The notes under the pieces: model-generated | Databases searched by the model: none | What the model was told of the DNA's origin: nothing | Seen by the model: the letters and a program-made list of their open reading frames with translations, nothing else | NCBI RefSeq assembly: GCF_020809045.1 | Contig: NZ_CP078079.1 | Span: forward strand, 3,906,001-3,970,000 | DNA from: Pseudarthrobacter sp. L1SW | GTDB taxonomy: Bacteria > Actinomycetota > Actinomycetes > Actinomycetales > Micrococcaceae | Reading direction: 5' to 3' | Length of the DNA stretch: 64,000 nucleotides | Shown here: piece by piece, positions 9,559 to 18,448 of the stretch | Numbering within the stretch: position 1 is the stretch's first letter | Layout of the letters: each line of letters opens with the position of its first letter | Translations under genes and position numbers: made by a program

Positions 9559-9721
9559 CCACCCGATGCTGTCACATGGGTAACAGCTTTGCTACAACCG
9601 GTGAAGCACCAGCCCACCCGGCGGCACAGCCCCGCAAAAATCCGTAAGGTGGAGAAGGAGCCGGCGCCCGGGCAGGGTGGTGCCGCCCGCGGCCCCGCTG
9701 CCGGCAGAGAGGAGAGATGAC

Positions 9722-10513
9722 GTGGAAAATCCGGATACGCTCATCCTCAACCTGACTTTCTTGGGCACCGTGGGAGTCGCATTCCTGATGTTCCTGGTCC
9801 TCTTCCTGCTGGGCGTCATCACGCTGGTCCTGGCAGGACTTGGCCGGCTCGCCGCCGTCGTGCTGTTGGCCCTGTTCGGCAGGGGCACCGGACACGAATC
9901 GCTCCCGCTGGTGCGCTTGACGGGCCCCGCCGGCAGCCGGCAGGGGCAAGGCACGGTGTCCGACGGCGGTGCTGCCGCGGTGTCCCCACCACGCCCGCCG
10001 CGCGCCGGGCTGCTGGTCCGGGCATTCCGCCACCGGCCGGGCAAGGCGCCCCGTGATTGGCGCACCGCGCTGAAGCCCGCCCACGTGAAGTCGTCGCTGC
10101 GCACCGCCGTCGAACACCACCCGGCACTGGCCGCTGCCCGCCGCGAACCGCCCGTCCTGGCTGAGGACTGGGCCGCCGCCGTTGCTGATGCGGACGCCCG
10201 CGCAAAGGCCCGGGCGCGCGCAGCAACACCGCAGATTAAGCTCTCCGTGCGTGACTTGCCTGACCCGGCAGTGCCGGCCGAAAACGTGGCGGAAGTGGCG
10301 CCGCTGGTGGAGTCCGCGCTGGATAACAGCCGTCCTTCCCGCGAACTGCCGCGGTCCTTCAAGAAGCCGCAGGTCCCCCACCCCCTGGCTCCGCTGGACA
10401 CCGGCTCGCTGGCATCCCTGTCCGGTCCGGCGCACATCAGTAAGGCGGCGGAAGCGGGCAGCGGGGCTGGAACCAGCGGCCCCGCTCCAAAGGGCAAACA
10501 GCCCTTACCCTGA
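9722..10513 (+). CDS. membrane-anchored protein with long basic cytoplasmic tail, unknown function
   Basis: The product has 263 residues from a GTG start preceded by GAGGAG. One or two hydrophobic segments occupy residues 8-50. The remaining 200 residues are hydrophilic, rich in Arg, Ala and Pro, and low in complexity. The hydrophobic N-terminus and GLGRL motif resemble the small protein at 5846-6148, which lacks the long tail. The gene is followed 27 bases later by an aldo/keto reductase gene on the same strand. No family is recognised. Confidence 0.6.
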   Translation: MENPDTLILNLTFLGTVGVAFLMFLVLFLLGVITLVLAGLGRLAAVVLLALFGRGTGHESLPLVRLTGPAGSRQGQGTVSDGGAAAVSPPRPPRAGLLVRAFRHRPGKAPRDWRTALKPAHVKSSLRTAVEHHPALAAARREPPVLAEDWAAAVADADARAKARARAATPQIKLSVRDLPDPAVPAENVAEVAPLVESALDNSRPSRELPRSFKKPQVPHPLAPLDTGSLASLSGPAHISKAAEAGSGAGTSGPAPKGKQPLP

Positions 10514-10540
10514 GCAACCATCTGGGCTAGCGTGAAACCC

Positions 10541-11545
10541 ATGGAATTCAGATACCTCGGAAACAGCGGATTCAAAGTCTCGGAAATCACGTTCGGCAAC
10601 TGGCTCACCCACGGCTCACAGGTTGAAAACGACGTCGCCTCGCAGTGCGTGCGCGCCGCCCTTGATGCCGGCATCAGCACGTTCGACACCGCCGATGTCT
10701 ACGCAAATACGGCCGCGGAGACCGTCCTGGGCGAAGCCCTGAAGGGCGAGCGCCGCGAGTCCCTTGAGATCTTCACCAAGGTTTACGGCCCCACCGGCCC
10801 CAAGGGCAAGAACGATCTTGGCCTGTCCCGGAAACACATCATGGAGTCCATCAACGGCTCACTGCGGCGGCTGCAGACGGACTACGTGGACCTGTACCAG
10901 GCCCACCGCTACGACTTCGAGACGCCCCTGGAAGAAACCATGCAGGCGTTTGCGGACATCGTCCGGCAGGGCAAAGCCCTGTACATCGGCGTCAGCGAGT
11001 GGACCGCTGAGCAGCTGCGCGAGGGCCACGCCCTGTCCAAGGAACTCGGCTTCCAGCTCATCTCCAACCAGCCGCAGTACTCCATGCTGTGGCGGGTGAT
11101 CGAGGCGGAGGTAGTGCCGGCATCAGAGGAGCTGGGCGTGTCCCAGATTGTCTGGTCGCCCATGGCCCAAGGCGTCCTCAGCGGCAAGTACCTGCCCGGC
11201 CAGCCCGCCCCCGAAGGCAGCCGCGCCACGGACGAGAAGGGCGGAGCCAAGATGATCGAGCGCTGGATGCGCGACGACGTCCTGGCCGGCGTGCAGGAAC
11301 TCAAGCCCATCGCCGAGGAAGCCGGCCTGTCCATGCCGCAGCTGGCGGTGGCTTGGGTGCTGCAGAACCCGAACGTCGCCTCGGCCATTGTGGGCGCCTC
11401 GCGGCCCGAGCAGATCGCGGACAGTGTGGCGGCCGCTGGCGTGAAGCTGGAGCCGGAGGTCCTGAAGAAGATCGACGACGCCATCGGTTCGTTGGCCGAG
11501 CGTGATCCTGCCCAGACCAAGTCTCCTGCCAAACGGGAAGCATAG
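10541..11545 (+). CDS. aldo/keto reductase
   Basis: This is an NADPH-dependent aldehyde/ketone reductase of the aldo-keto reductase superfamily, in the group resembling voltage-gated potassium channel beta subunits. The 334-residue TIM barrel shows 'GISTFDTADVYANTAAE' (catalytic Asp and Tyr), the catalytic-Lys segment 'LEIFTKVYGP' and the His in 'YQAHRYD'. A C-terminal cofactor loop, 'IVGASRPEQIADSV', binds the NADP phosphate in this family. I chose the ATG at 10541 because it begins the canonical MEFRYLGNSG start. An in-frame GTG at 10532 is an alternative. The substrate is unknown. Confidence 0.9.
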   Translation: MEFRYLGNSGFKVSEITFGNWLTHGSQVENDVASQCVRAALDAGISTFDTADVYANTAAETVLGEALKGERRESLEIFTKVYGPTGPKGKNDLGLSRKHIMESINGSLRRLQTDYVDLYQAHRYDFETPLEETMQAFADIVRQGKALYIGVSEWTAEQLREGHALSKELGFQLISNQPQYSMLWRVIEAEVVPASEELGVSQIVWSPMAQGVLSGKYLPGQPAPEGSRATDEKGGAKMIERWMRDDVLAGVQELKPIAEEAGLSMPQLAVAWVLQNPNVASAIVGASRPEQIADSVAAAGVKLEPEVLKKIDDAIGSLAERDPAQTKSPAKREA

Positions 11546-11552
11546 GCGCACT

Positions 11553-12407
11553 GTGGCTTCCGGGCTCCCGGACCTGGCCGTCACGGGCTCCACTGGCGGG
11601 CTGGGTGGAATGGTGGCGCGGCAACTTGCCGCGGCAGGCTTCGCCCAGCGCCTGCTGGTCCGCGACGCTGCCCGCGCTCCCCAACTGGACGGCGCCGCGC
11701 CGGCGGTGTGCAGCTATGAGGATTCGGCGGCCACCCGGGCGGCCCTGGACGGGGTGAAGGTCCTGTTCATGGTGTCCGCTGCGGAAGCGGAGGACCGGGT
11801 GCAGCAGCACCGCGGCTTCGTGGATGCCGCTGCCGCCGCGGGCGTGGAGCATCTGGTGTACACATCCCTCTACGGCGCGGCCCCGGACGCCACCTTCACA
11901 CTGGCCCGGGACCACTACGCCACGGAGGAGCACATCAGGGCGTCCGGCCTGGAGTTCACGTTCCTGCGGGACAACTTCTACCTGGATTTCCTGCCGCTGC
12001 TGGCCGGGGAGGACGGCGTGATCCGCGGACCGGCCGGGGACGGGGTCTTCTCCGGCGTTGCCCGCGAGGACATTGCCCGCTGCGCTGTTGCCGTGCTGCG
12101 GGACCCCGCCATCCACAAGGGCGCCACCTACAACCTGACCGGGCCGGAGGAACTGACCCTGGCGCACGCCGCCGAAATCCTGACCCAGCAAACCGGGCGC
12201 ACCATCACCTACCAGCCGGAGACGGTGGAGGAGGCGTACGCCTCCCGGGCCTCCTACGGCGCCCCGCCCTGGCAGGTGGACGCGTGGGTCAGCACGTATA
12301 CAGCCATGGGCGCCGGTGAAATGGCAGGGATCTCCCCCGATGTCCATGGCCTTACCGGCCAGGACCCCATCAGCCTGGCCGAGTTCCTGGCCAGGCCGGT
12401 CCTCTAA
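11553..12407 (+). CDS. NmrA/SDR-type NAD(P)-binding protein
   Basis: The 284-residue product has an N-terminal Rossmann motif, 'VTGSTGGLGGMVARQL', and the atypical short-chain dehydrogenase layout of NmrA-like or quinone oxidoreductase 2-like proteins (for example 'VEHLVYTSLYGA' and 'LEFTFLRDNFYLDF'). These proteins bind NAD(P) and act as quinone reductases or redox sensors. The catalytic Tyr of classical SDRs is not clearly in its usual context. The GTG start lies eight bases after the aldo/keto reductase stop, so the two genes are probably co-transcribed. Confidence 0.8.
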   Translation: MASGLPDLAVTGSTGGLGGMVARQLAAAGFAQRLLVRDAARAPQLDGAAPAVCSYEDSAATRAALDGVKVLFMVSAAEAEDRVQQHRGFVDAAAAAGVEHLVYTSLYGAAPDATFTLARDHYATEEHIRASGLEFTFLRDNFYLDFLPLLAGEDGVIRGPAGDGVFSGVAREDIARCAVAVLRDPAIHKGATYNLTGPEELTLAHAAEILTQQTGRTITYQPETVEEAYASRASYGAPPWQVDAWVSTYTAMGAGEMAGISPDVHGLTGQDPISLAEFLARPVL

Positions 12408-12511
12408 ACCTCCCGGGAGGGGCGTTGACGGGCGCGCGGGCCGGGCGTAAACCTGAGGCAGGGGCGTCCACCCCGCACAGCAGAACCCCCAGGCGAAAGA
12501 GTCGCAGCGCC

Positions 12512-13639
12512 ATGAAACAGACCTACACCAACCAGCAGCCTTCCGGTCCGGCTGCGGCACCAGGGCCTCCTGCTCCGTCCGCGGCCGGGCCCACCACCGG
12601 GCCGCTCACCCGCGAGGAACTCCAGCTGGGCGCGCGTAACCACTCCATGCCGCTGGAGGCACTCCGACGGGACATCACTCCGCCGGGCCTCCACTACGTG
12701 CTGACGCATTTCGACATCCCGGACGTGGACGCCTCCTCGTGGCACCTCCGGATCGGCGGCGCGGTTGAGATGGCCCTGGAACTGAGCATGGCGGCCCTCC
12801 GCAAGGACCCTGCCATCACGGTGCCGGTCACTTTGGAGTGCGCTGGGAACGGGCGCTCCCTCTTGAGTCCGAGGCCGCTGAGCCAGCCGTGGATTATGGA
12901 GGGCGTTGGGACTGCGCACTGGACCGGGGTTCCGCTCGCCTACCTACTGGGAAAGGCGGGCGTCCTGCCGCACGCCGTGGAGGTCGTGTTCACAGGTTCG
13001 GACCAAGGTGTCCAGGGCGGCGTCCCGCAGCGTTACGCGCGGAGCCTGCCGATCCATGAAGCGATGCGTGCCGACGTCGTGCTTGCCTACAAGATGAACC
13101 GCAGCGAACTGCCGCCGCAGCACGGATATCCGCTCCGGCTGGTGGTGCCGGGCTGGTACGGCATGGCCAGCGTGAAGTGGCTGGAGTCCATTGAGGTGGT
13201 CACGGCCCCCTTCCGGGGCTACCAGCAGGAGGTTGCCTACCGCTACCAGGAGTCCGCGGACGACGCCGGCACTCCCGTTTCGCGGATCAGGGTGCGTTCG
13301 CTGATGGTTCCGCCGGGCATTCCTGACTTCTTCACCCGCCAGCGGATAGTCAAGCCCGGGCCGGTGCTGCTGCAGGGCAGGGCATGGTCCGGGGAGGGGG
13401 CGGTCACCGGCGTGGAGGTTGGCGTCGACGGCACCTGGCTGCCCGCGCAGCTGGAGAAGCCTGCGGGCGGGTACGCGTGGCGGAAGTGGACCATGCCGTG
13501 GGTGGCGGACCCGGGCGAGCACGAGCTTTCCTGCCGCGCAACGGACGAAACCGGGGCCACCCAGCCTTTAGAGCAGAACTGGAACTACCAGGGACTGGGC
13601 AACAACATGGTGCAGCGGGTCAGTGTGACTGTTGAGTAG
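12512..13639 (+). CDS. sulfite-oxidase-type molybdopterin oxidoreductase
   Basis: This is a molybdenum-cofactor enzyme of the sulfite oxidase fold. The 375-residue product has a Pro/Ala-rich N-terminus of about 30 residues. The molybdopterin domain contains the Mo-coordinating Cys110 in 'TLECAGNGR', and the cofactor-binding 'HGYPLRLVVPGWYG'. A C-terminal immunoglobulin-like dimerisation domain (about 270-375) includes 'GRAWSGEGAVTGVEVGVDG'. There is no haem b5 domain and no twin-arginine signal, so it is likely a cytoplasmic member with an unknown electron acceptor. The physiological substrate may be sulfite or another oxo-acceptor. Confidence 0.87.
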   Translation: MKQTYTNQQPSGPAAAPGPPAPSAAGPTTGPLTREELQLGARNHSMPLEALRRDITPPGLHYVLTHFDIPDVDASSWHLRIGGAVEMALELSMAALRKDPAITVPVTLECAGNGRSLLSPRPLSQPWIMEGVGTAHWTGVPLAYLLGKAGVLPHAVEVVFTGSDQGVQGGVPQRYARSLPIHEAMRADVVLAYKMNRSELPPQHGYPLRLVVPGWYGMASVKWLESIEVVTAPFRGYQQEVAYRYQESADDAGTPVSRIRVRSLMVPPGIPDFFTRQRIVKPGPVLLQGRAWSGEGAVTGVEVGVDGTWLPAQLEKPAGGYAWRKWTMPWVADPGEHELSCRATDETGATQPLEQNWNYQGLGNNMVQRVSVTVE

Positions 13640-13667
13640 TTGAGGCGGTGATCAGGGATGTCACCAC

Positions 13668-14183
13668 CTAATCGACAAGACCACACAGAGCTGGCCCCAA
13701 AAGATTTGGTGTTGCCGCGTCGTGTTTGCCTGCCGCTGCGCTGACGATCTCTTCCGAGGGGTCGGAGAAGACAATCCGCCCTACATCGCGCATTATGATG
13801 CCCTCACCAGGTTCCGTCGCGAGGTAGCGGTGTCCCACCACGGTAACGGTGAATTCGTTCGTGTCCGGAACGCGTGTATACGTTTGGACGAAGTGCGCGC
13901 TTACTGTCACAGCCTTCATCGAATCAAGATTTGTCACAACATCGGCGGGCGCAGAAACCTGCATCCGCACTTTGTACACCTCTCCTTGATCATCGAGCCA
14001 CTCAGTGAATGTGGTGGCTGAGGAACCACTGATACGGACGTCGAAATCGCCGCAGCCGAACTCAAACTCGTAGGACTGGGTTTCCACCGGACTATGCTCG
14101 GGGGCGGCGCTGGCGCTTGGGCAAGCAATGGACAACAGCGGTCCAAGTGCGGCTAAGGGAGCCAGAAAACGCAGATTTTTCAT
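13668..14183 (-). CDS. predicted secreted protein, unknown function
   Basis: The product has 171 residues and a clear signal peptide: MKNLRF, a hydrophobic core, then 'ASAAPEH' as a likely cleavage site near residue 27. The mature protein of about 145 residues is mostly beta-strand-like and contains two Cys residues (in FGCGDF and near the C-terminus, ALCGLVD) that could pair. Its codon use is less GC-biased than its neighbours, with more A/T at third positions. That fits, but does not prove, acquisition by transfer. It converges with the sulfite-oxidase gene. Confidence 0.7.
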   Translation of the reverse strand: MKNLRFLAPLAALGPLLSIACPSASAAPEHSPVETQSYEFEFGCGDFDVRISGSSATTFTEWLDDQGEVYKVRMQVSAPADVVTNLDSMKAVTVSAHFVQTYTRVPDTNEFTVTVVGHRYLATEPGEGIIMRDVGRIVFSDPSEEIVSAAAGKHDAATPNLLGPALCGLVD

Positions 14184-14327
14184 GACAGCTGCCTTTCGCT
14201 AAGAAGGCGGGGCAGCAGGTCGCCGTCTCGTCGTGGCTTCACAGTGCTCGCCCGAACTGCTGATGTCAATGCAATTTGGAAGCAAGCCCGCCGAATCAAT
14301 TCGAAAAGCTGAACATGGCGCCGGGGC

Positions 14328-14333
14328 TATACT
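14328..14333 (+). promoter_or_regulatory. candidate -10 element for the S4-domain/amidohydrolase genes
   Basis: A TATACT hexamer lies 11 bases upstream of the ATG at 14345. It would place the transcription start only a few bases before the start codon, giving a nearly leaderless mRNA. No convincing -35 was seen. Confidence 0.4.
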
Positions 14334-14344
14334 CGGTGCCAACC

Positions 14345-14728
14345 ATGACCAGCCTTCCTTCCTCCCCCGCCAGCGTCCGCATCGATGCGTGGCTGTGGGC
14401 CGTCCGCGCATACAAGACGCGCTCAGCCGCCACCGCTGCCTGCCGCGCCGGCCATGTCCGACTGAACGGCAGCCCGGCCAAGGCGTCCGCCACGCTCATC
14501 ACGGGCGACACCGTGACCGTGCGGATGTCCGGGTATGAACGCATCCTCGAAGTGCGCCGGCTGATTGCCAAACGTGTCGGTGCCGAGGCGGCCTCCCACT
14601 GTTTCACCGACCACACGCCGCCGCGCCCTGTGGCACCCGCGCTTGGCCTCCCGCAGCGCGACCGTGGTGCCGGCCGGCCCACCAAGAAGGACCGCCGCGA
14701 GATGGAACGGCTCCGCGGTCCCGCATGA
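14345..14728 (+). CDS. S4-domain RNA-binding protein (Hsp15-like)
   Basis: The 127-residue product is a heat-shock protein 15 (HslR)-type S4 protein, a family that binds structured RNA or free 50S subunits carrying nascent chains. The S4 motif covers about residues 11-70: 'IDAWLWAVRAYKTRSAATAACRAGHV', of which IDAWLW..R..KTRS and GHVRLNG are the family hallmarks. The tail is basic (RPTKKDRREMERLR). Its stop overlaps the start of the amidohydrolase gene by four bases (ATGA), so the two are translationally coupled although no functional link is obvious. Confidence 0.87.
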   Translation: MTSLPSSPASVRIDAWLWAVRAYKTRSAATAACRAGHVRLNGSPAKASATLITGDTVTVRMSGYERILEVRRLIAKRVGAEAASHCFTDHTPPRPVAPALGLPQRDRGAGRPTKKDRREMERLRGPA

Positions 14729-16197
14729 GTGATCTTGTCCTGGGGAACGTGCGGATTCCGGGGGACCCCGCTCCCGTCAGCGTGCACATCAGCGCCGGCC
14801 GCGTAAGCCGGATCGGTGCTGGCGACGAGTCTCCGGACGGTGCGCGGCTAATTGATGCGGACGGCCGCTATGTGATTCCCGGGCTGTGGGACGAGCACGT
14901 CCATATGACCCAGTGGGCGCTGCACGCCAACCGAATTAACCTCTCCGGTGCGGTTACCGCCCAAGGTGCTGCCGCCGTCGTCCGTTCCCTCCTGCCCGCC
15001 GCGGACCCCGCGGACCCCGCGGTGACCACGGTCGGCGTCGGCTTCCGCGACGCGCTGTGGCCCGACGCGCCCTCCCTGGCACTGCTGGATTCCGCCACCG
15101 GCGGCCAGCCGACGGCACTGGTCAGCCACGACCTGCACAGCGTATGGCTCAACTCGGCCGCGGCCAACCGGTACGGAGTGCAGGTCGAAGCTTCCGGTTT
15201 GCTGCGCGAGGGGCCTGCCTTTGCCCTGACCCGTGAACTGGGACGCCTGCCGGACTCCGTCCTGGATGGCTGGGTGGCCGACGCCGCCCACGCAGCGGCC
15301 GCCCGCGGCGTGGTGGGAGTGATGGATTTTGAGATGACATGGAACCGGGACCCATGGCTGCGGCGCATCGCCGGCGGGTTTGACGCCTTGCGCGTGGAGG
15401 CAGGCGTCTACCCGGCGGACCTTGGACGCGCCGTCGCCGAGGGCATGCGGACGGGGCAGGAGGTCGACGGTGGCCGCCGGTTGCTGCGCGTGGGACCGCT
15501 GAAGGTGCTTATTGACGGTTCCCTTAATACCCGGACTGCCTATTGCGTGGATCCCTACCCCTTCGGCGGGCACGGACTGCTGACAGTGGATCCTGGTGAG
15601 CTGACGGCGTTGCTGGAGCGGGCGCGGGACACGGGGTTTGTTCCCGCCGTCCACGCGATTGGGGACGCTGCCAATCAGGTGGCCCTTGACGCTTTTGAGG
15701 GTGCAGGGGTTGGCGGCCGGATTGAGCACGCCCAGTTCGTCCGCAGGGAGGACTTTGCGCGCTTCGGGTCGCTGGGGGTGGCGGCGAGCGTCCAGCCTGT
15801 GCACGCGTTGGACGACCGCGACGCCGCCGAAAGCAACTGGGCGGGGCGGACGGAGCGGGCCTTTCCGCTGCGGTCGCTGCTTGATGCCGGGGCGTCGCTG
15901 CTGCTGGGCTCGGATGCACCCGTAGCGCCGCTCGAACCGTGGCTGGCAATGTCCGCCGCTGCCTTGCGGGCGCGCGGCGATGGGCGCGGGCCGTGGCATC
16001 CCCGGGAAGCGATCACGCGGGAGCAGGCCCTTACTGCCTCGGCGCGGGGCCGTTCCGGTGTTGCTGTTGGCCACGCGGCTGACCTGGTGCTCCTCGACGG
16101 GGATCCCCTGGCGGTGCCTGATGAGGTGTTCGCGGCAATGCCGGTGGCGGCAACGCTGCTTGGCGGGCGTTTTACGTACGACGGCGGATTGGCGTAG
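14725..16197 (+). CDS. amidohydrolase family protein (YtcJ-like)
   Basis: This is a metal-dependent hydrolase of the amidohydrolase superfamily. The 490-residue product has the metal-binding 'GLWDEHVHM' near residue 52, His in 'VPAVHAIGD' and 'GRIEHAQFV', and the final metal Asp in 'LLLGSDAPV'. The beta-sandwich is built from the N- and C-terminal ends ('GHAADLVLLDGDPL'). The order and the EHVHM/HAIGD/EHAQ pattern match the YtcJ subgroup, whose substrates are mostly unknown. It starts inside the preceding S4-protein stop codon. Confidence 0.85.
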   Translation: MSDLVLGNVRIPGDPAPVSVHISAGRVSRIGAGDESPDGARLIDADGRYVIPGLWDEHVHMTQWALHANRINLSGAVTAQGAAAVVRSLLPAADPADPAVTTVGVGFRDALWPDAPSLALLDSATGGQPTALVSHDLHSVWLNSAAANRYGVQVEASGLLREGPAFALTRELGRLPDSVLDGWVADAAHAAAARGVVGVMDFEMTWNRDPWLRRIAGGFDALRVEAGVYPADLGRAVAEGMRTGQEVDGGRRLLRVGPLKVLIDGSLNTRTAYCVDPYPFGGHGLLTVDPGELTALLERARDTGFVPAVHAIGDAANQVALDAFEGAGVGGRIEHAQFVRREDFARFGSLGVAASVQPVHALDDRDAAESNWAGRTERAFPLRSLLDAGASLLLGSDAPVAPLEPWLAMSAAALRARGDGRGPWHPREAITREQALTASARGRSGVAVGHAADLVLLDGDPLAVPDEVFAAMPVAATLLGGRFTYDGGLA

Positions 16198-16210
16198 GTA
16201 TGGTGCCTTC

Positions 16211-16795
16211 CTAGCCCTTGGCGCGGGCCCTCACCAGGTTGGCAAAGGGCAGTTGTCCGTACCCTTCGATGAAGGCTGCGTGGCAGTCCGCCTCGGCTTT
16301 GGTGAGCTGTTCCGCGGGCAGTTCCTTCCACGCGATAACCAGCTTTTCAGCGTCCGCGAGCTGCCAGATGAGCCGGCCGTCCCAGTGCCCCGGCGGCTTG
16401 CCCTGCCCGAAGTCCAGGAATTCCTGGATCTGCCGCCTCAGGCCGCGGTTGCCTTTGCTACCGGGGCCTGCTTTGCCCAGGTAAAGGACTGCTGCACTGT
16501 CCACCCATTCGGCGGCCAGGGCAGCTTCCGGGAGCGACGGGTCCTTTTTCTTGAAGACGCCGGCGGTGCTTTTCTTGAGGAAGCGGGGCCGGAACCCTTC
16601 CGGAGCCAGCACAGCGAAGAGCCCGGTTCCCTGGGGGATCCGCATGGCGTCGAGCGCGTCGATGGGCCGGAAGCCGGAGAAGCCTTCGAGCTTGAGGCCT
16701 TTTCTGTCGAACTGCATTCCTTCATTGAACAGCACGGCCTCCCGGTACCGTCCGAACAGGACGGTCCGCGGGCTGGCTTTGCCTCGCTTATCCAC
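16211..16795 (-). CDS. conserved hypothetical protein with possible GIY-YIG-like C-terminal half
   Basis: The 194-residue reading comes from a GTG at 16795 with only a weak GGAA upstream, so the exact start is uncertain. The frame stays open much further upstream, but that extension is antisense to the HNH gene and looks non-coding. The C-terminal half has 'SAAVLYLGKAG', 'GLRRQIQEFLDFGQGKPPGHWDGR' (the conserved pattern is LRRxI..FxxFGxGKPxGHWxGR) and 'IWQLADAEKLVIAW'. A YLGKA strand followed by an Arg-rich helix resembles a GIY-YIG fold, an inference from pattern only. The gene is divergent from the DUF222-HNH gene 51 bases away. Confidence 0.65.
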   Translation of the reverse strand: MDKRGKASPRTVLFGRYREAVLFNEGMQFDRKGLKLEGFSGFRPIDALDAMRIPQGTGLFAVLAPEGFRPRFLKKSTAGVFKKKDPSLPEAALAAEWVDSAAVLYLGKAGPGSKGNRGLRRQIQEFLDFGQGKPPGHWDGRLIWQLADAEKLVIAWKELPAEQLTKAEADCHAAFIEGYGQLPFANLVRARAKG

Positions 16796-16846
16796 ATAGG
16801 TTCCGGCTGGCCGGATTTTGTCAGTCCCAGCTGGAAGACTCTCTGT

Positions 16847-18448
16847 ATGGAAGCGGTGACGACGGCGGCAGTGGGGCTGGGTGCGGGAGGCCTCCCTGGG
16901 CCTTGTGTTGCCGAAGTCCTTCGCGCCGTGGCTACCGTCCGCCCAGCCCCTGATGGTCAGGGCATGATTGACCAGATCCGAAGGCTTGAGGATCTGAAGT
17001 CGTTGATCGCCGCGAAGCAGGCACGGATCGCGGTGGCTTACGACCTCGGAGTGCGGCAGGAACAGGCCGCCGCCGGCGTCCCTGCCGCTGACCGGGGTGC
17101 GGGTGTGGGGGCCGAGATAGCGTTGGCGCGGCGGGAGTCCCCTGCCCGTGGAGGCAGGCTCCTGGGCCTTGCCAGGGCACTGGCCACCGAGATGCCGCGG
17201 ACCCTGGCCGCTTTGGAGTCCGGGCAGCTGAACGAATGGCGCGCCACCCTCGTGGTGAAGGAAACCGCCTGCCTGTCCGCCGAGGACCGGTGCGCCGTGG
17301 ACGAGGAACTCGCCGCTGATACCGGGTCCCTGGCCGGTGCCGGGGACCGGGCCGTGACCGCCGCCGTCCGGGCCGCGGCGTACCGGCGGGACCCGTCCTC
17401 GGTCGCGCAGCGGGCATCCCGGGCCGCCAACGAGCGGACCGTGACGCTGCGCCCGGCACCGGACACCATGACCCGCCTGACCGCCCTGCTTCCGGTCGCC
17501 CAGGGCGTTGCCGCCTACGCGGCCCTGACCCGGCACGCTGACACCGTCCGGGCCACCGGGGACGGCCGGGCCTCCGGGGACGGCCGGGGCAAGGGGGACG
17601 GCCGGGCCACCGGAGAGGGCCGGGCCACGCGGGACGGCCGGGGCAAGGGCCAGATCATGGCCGACCGCCTGGTTGAGTGCCTCACCGGGACCCCGGCCGG
17701 GATCACCGGCATCGACATCCAGCTCGTCATGACCGACCGCACCCTCCTCCAAGGCGACAGCGAACCCGCCCGCCTCACCGGCTACGGCACCGTCCCCGCC
17801 CAATGGGCCAGGAAGGCAGTACTGGGCGCAGCGGCCGGGCCGGAGTCTGCCGGCCCCGGGGCGGCTGGTCCGGCAACTGATTCCGGGTCCGCGGGCAGCG
17901 CTGAGAATACCGGGCTTCAGGTCTGGCTGCGCCGGCTCTACACAGCGCCGGCGGAGGGTGAACTGGTCGCGATGGACTCCAAGGCCCGGCTCTTCCCGCC
18001 AGGACTCCGCCGCTTCCTCCAGGTCCGGGACGATACCTGCCGCACGCCCTACTGCGACGCCCCGATCCGCCACCACGACCACATCATCCCCTGGCACACC
18101 AGCGGACCCACCACCAGCCACAACGGCCAAGGCCTCTGCGAAGCCTGCAACCACACCAAGGAAAACCCCGGCTGGACCGCCCGGCCAGATACCCGGCCGG
18201 GGCAGCGCCACTCAGTCGAACTCCGAACACCCACCGGCCACACCTACCACTCCACCGCACCACCACTGCCCGGAACCGTGCTGGCTGGCGCACCACTGGT
18301 TGGTGGAGCGCCCGTTGACCTGCCGCTGGAGGCGAGTCCACCATCCAGGCCAGCGCCTGATGTTGCCGGCGGGGCGCCGTCATGTCGTCGTCGTCAATAC
18401 CGGCACCGCGTCAGGGCAATAAAGCGCGCCACCACCGGCATTCCCTGA
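16847..18448 (+). CDS. DUF222 / 13E12-type HNH endonuclease
   Basis: The 533-residue protein has an N-terminal DUF222 domain (about residues 30-230, mostly Ala/Arg-rich helices). A low-complexity linker near residues 235-265 is encoded by an 18-bp tandem repeat. A C-terminal HNH nuclease domain carries 'CRTPYCDAPIRHHDHIIPW' (His metal ligands) and 'NGQGLCEACNHTKE'. The family is extremely abundant and multicopy in Arthrobacter and mycobacteria, where it is often called 13E12 repeat protein. Its role is unknown, although a selfish or recombination function is often suggested. The ATG follows a weak GGAAG. Confidence 0.88.
   Translation: MEAVTTAAVGLGAGGLPGPCVAEVLRAVATVRPAPDGQGMIDQIRRLEDLKSLIAAKQARIAVAYDLGVRQEQAAAGVPAADRGAGVGAEIALARRESPARGGRLLGLARALATEMPRTLAALESGQLNEWRATLVVKETACLSAEDRCAVDEELAADTGSLAGAGDRAVTAAVRAAAYRRDPSSVAQRASRAANERTVTLRPAPDTMTRLTALLPVAQGVAAYAALTRHADTVRATGDGRASGDGRGKGDGRATGEGRATRDGRGKGQIMADRLVECLTGTPAGITGIDIQLVMTDRTLLQGDSEPARLTGYGTVPAQWARKAVLGAAAGPESAGPGAAGPATDSGSAGSAENTGLQVWLRRLYTAPAEGELVAMDSKARLFPPGLRRFLQVRDDTCRTPYCDAPIRHHDHIIPWHTSGPTTSHNGQGLCEACNHTKENPGWTARPDTRPGQRHSVELRTPTGHTYHSTAPPLPGTVLAGAPLVGGAPVDLPLEASPPSRPAPDVAGGAPSCRRRQYRHRVRAIKRATTGIP
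17551..17640 (+). repeat. five tandem 18-bp units inside the DUF222-HNH gene
   Basis: Five consecutive 18-bp units begin at 17551, 17569, 17587, 17605 and 17623. They share the pattern GGSMNNSSGGGACGGCCG and encode six-residue repeats of the GDGRAT type. The reading frame is maintained because the unit is a multiple of three. This is probably a slippage-prone interdomain linker. Confidence 0.85.

Noticed and set aside
17551..17640. Tandem repeats as a CRISPR array
   Set aside because: The units are contiguous without spacers, in frame with a coding gene, and no cas genes are present.
16796..18211. N-terminal extension of the gene at 16211, running antisense to the DUF222-HNH gene
   Set aside because: The extension is Gly/Arg/Pro-rich shadow sequence of a recognised gene. 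The conserved protein starts near 16795.
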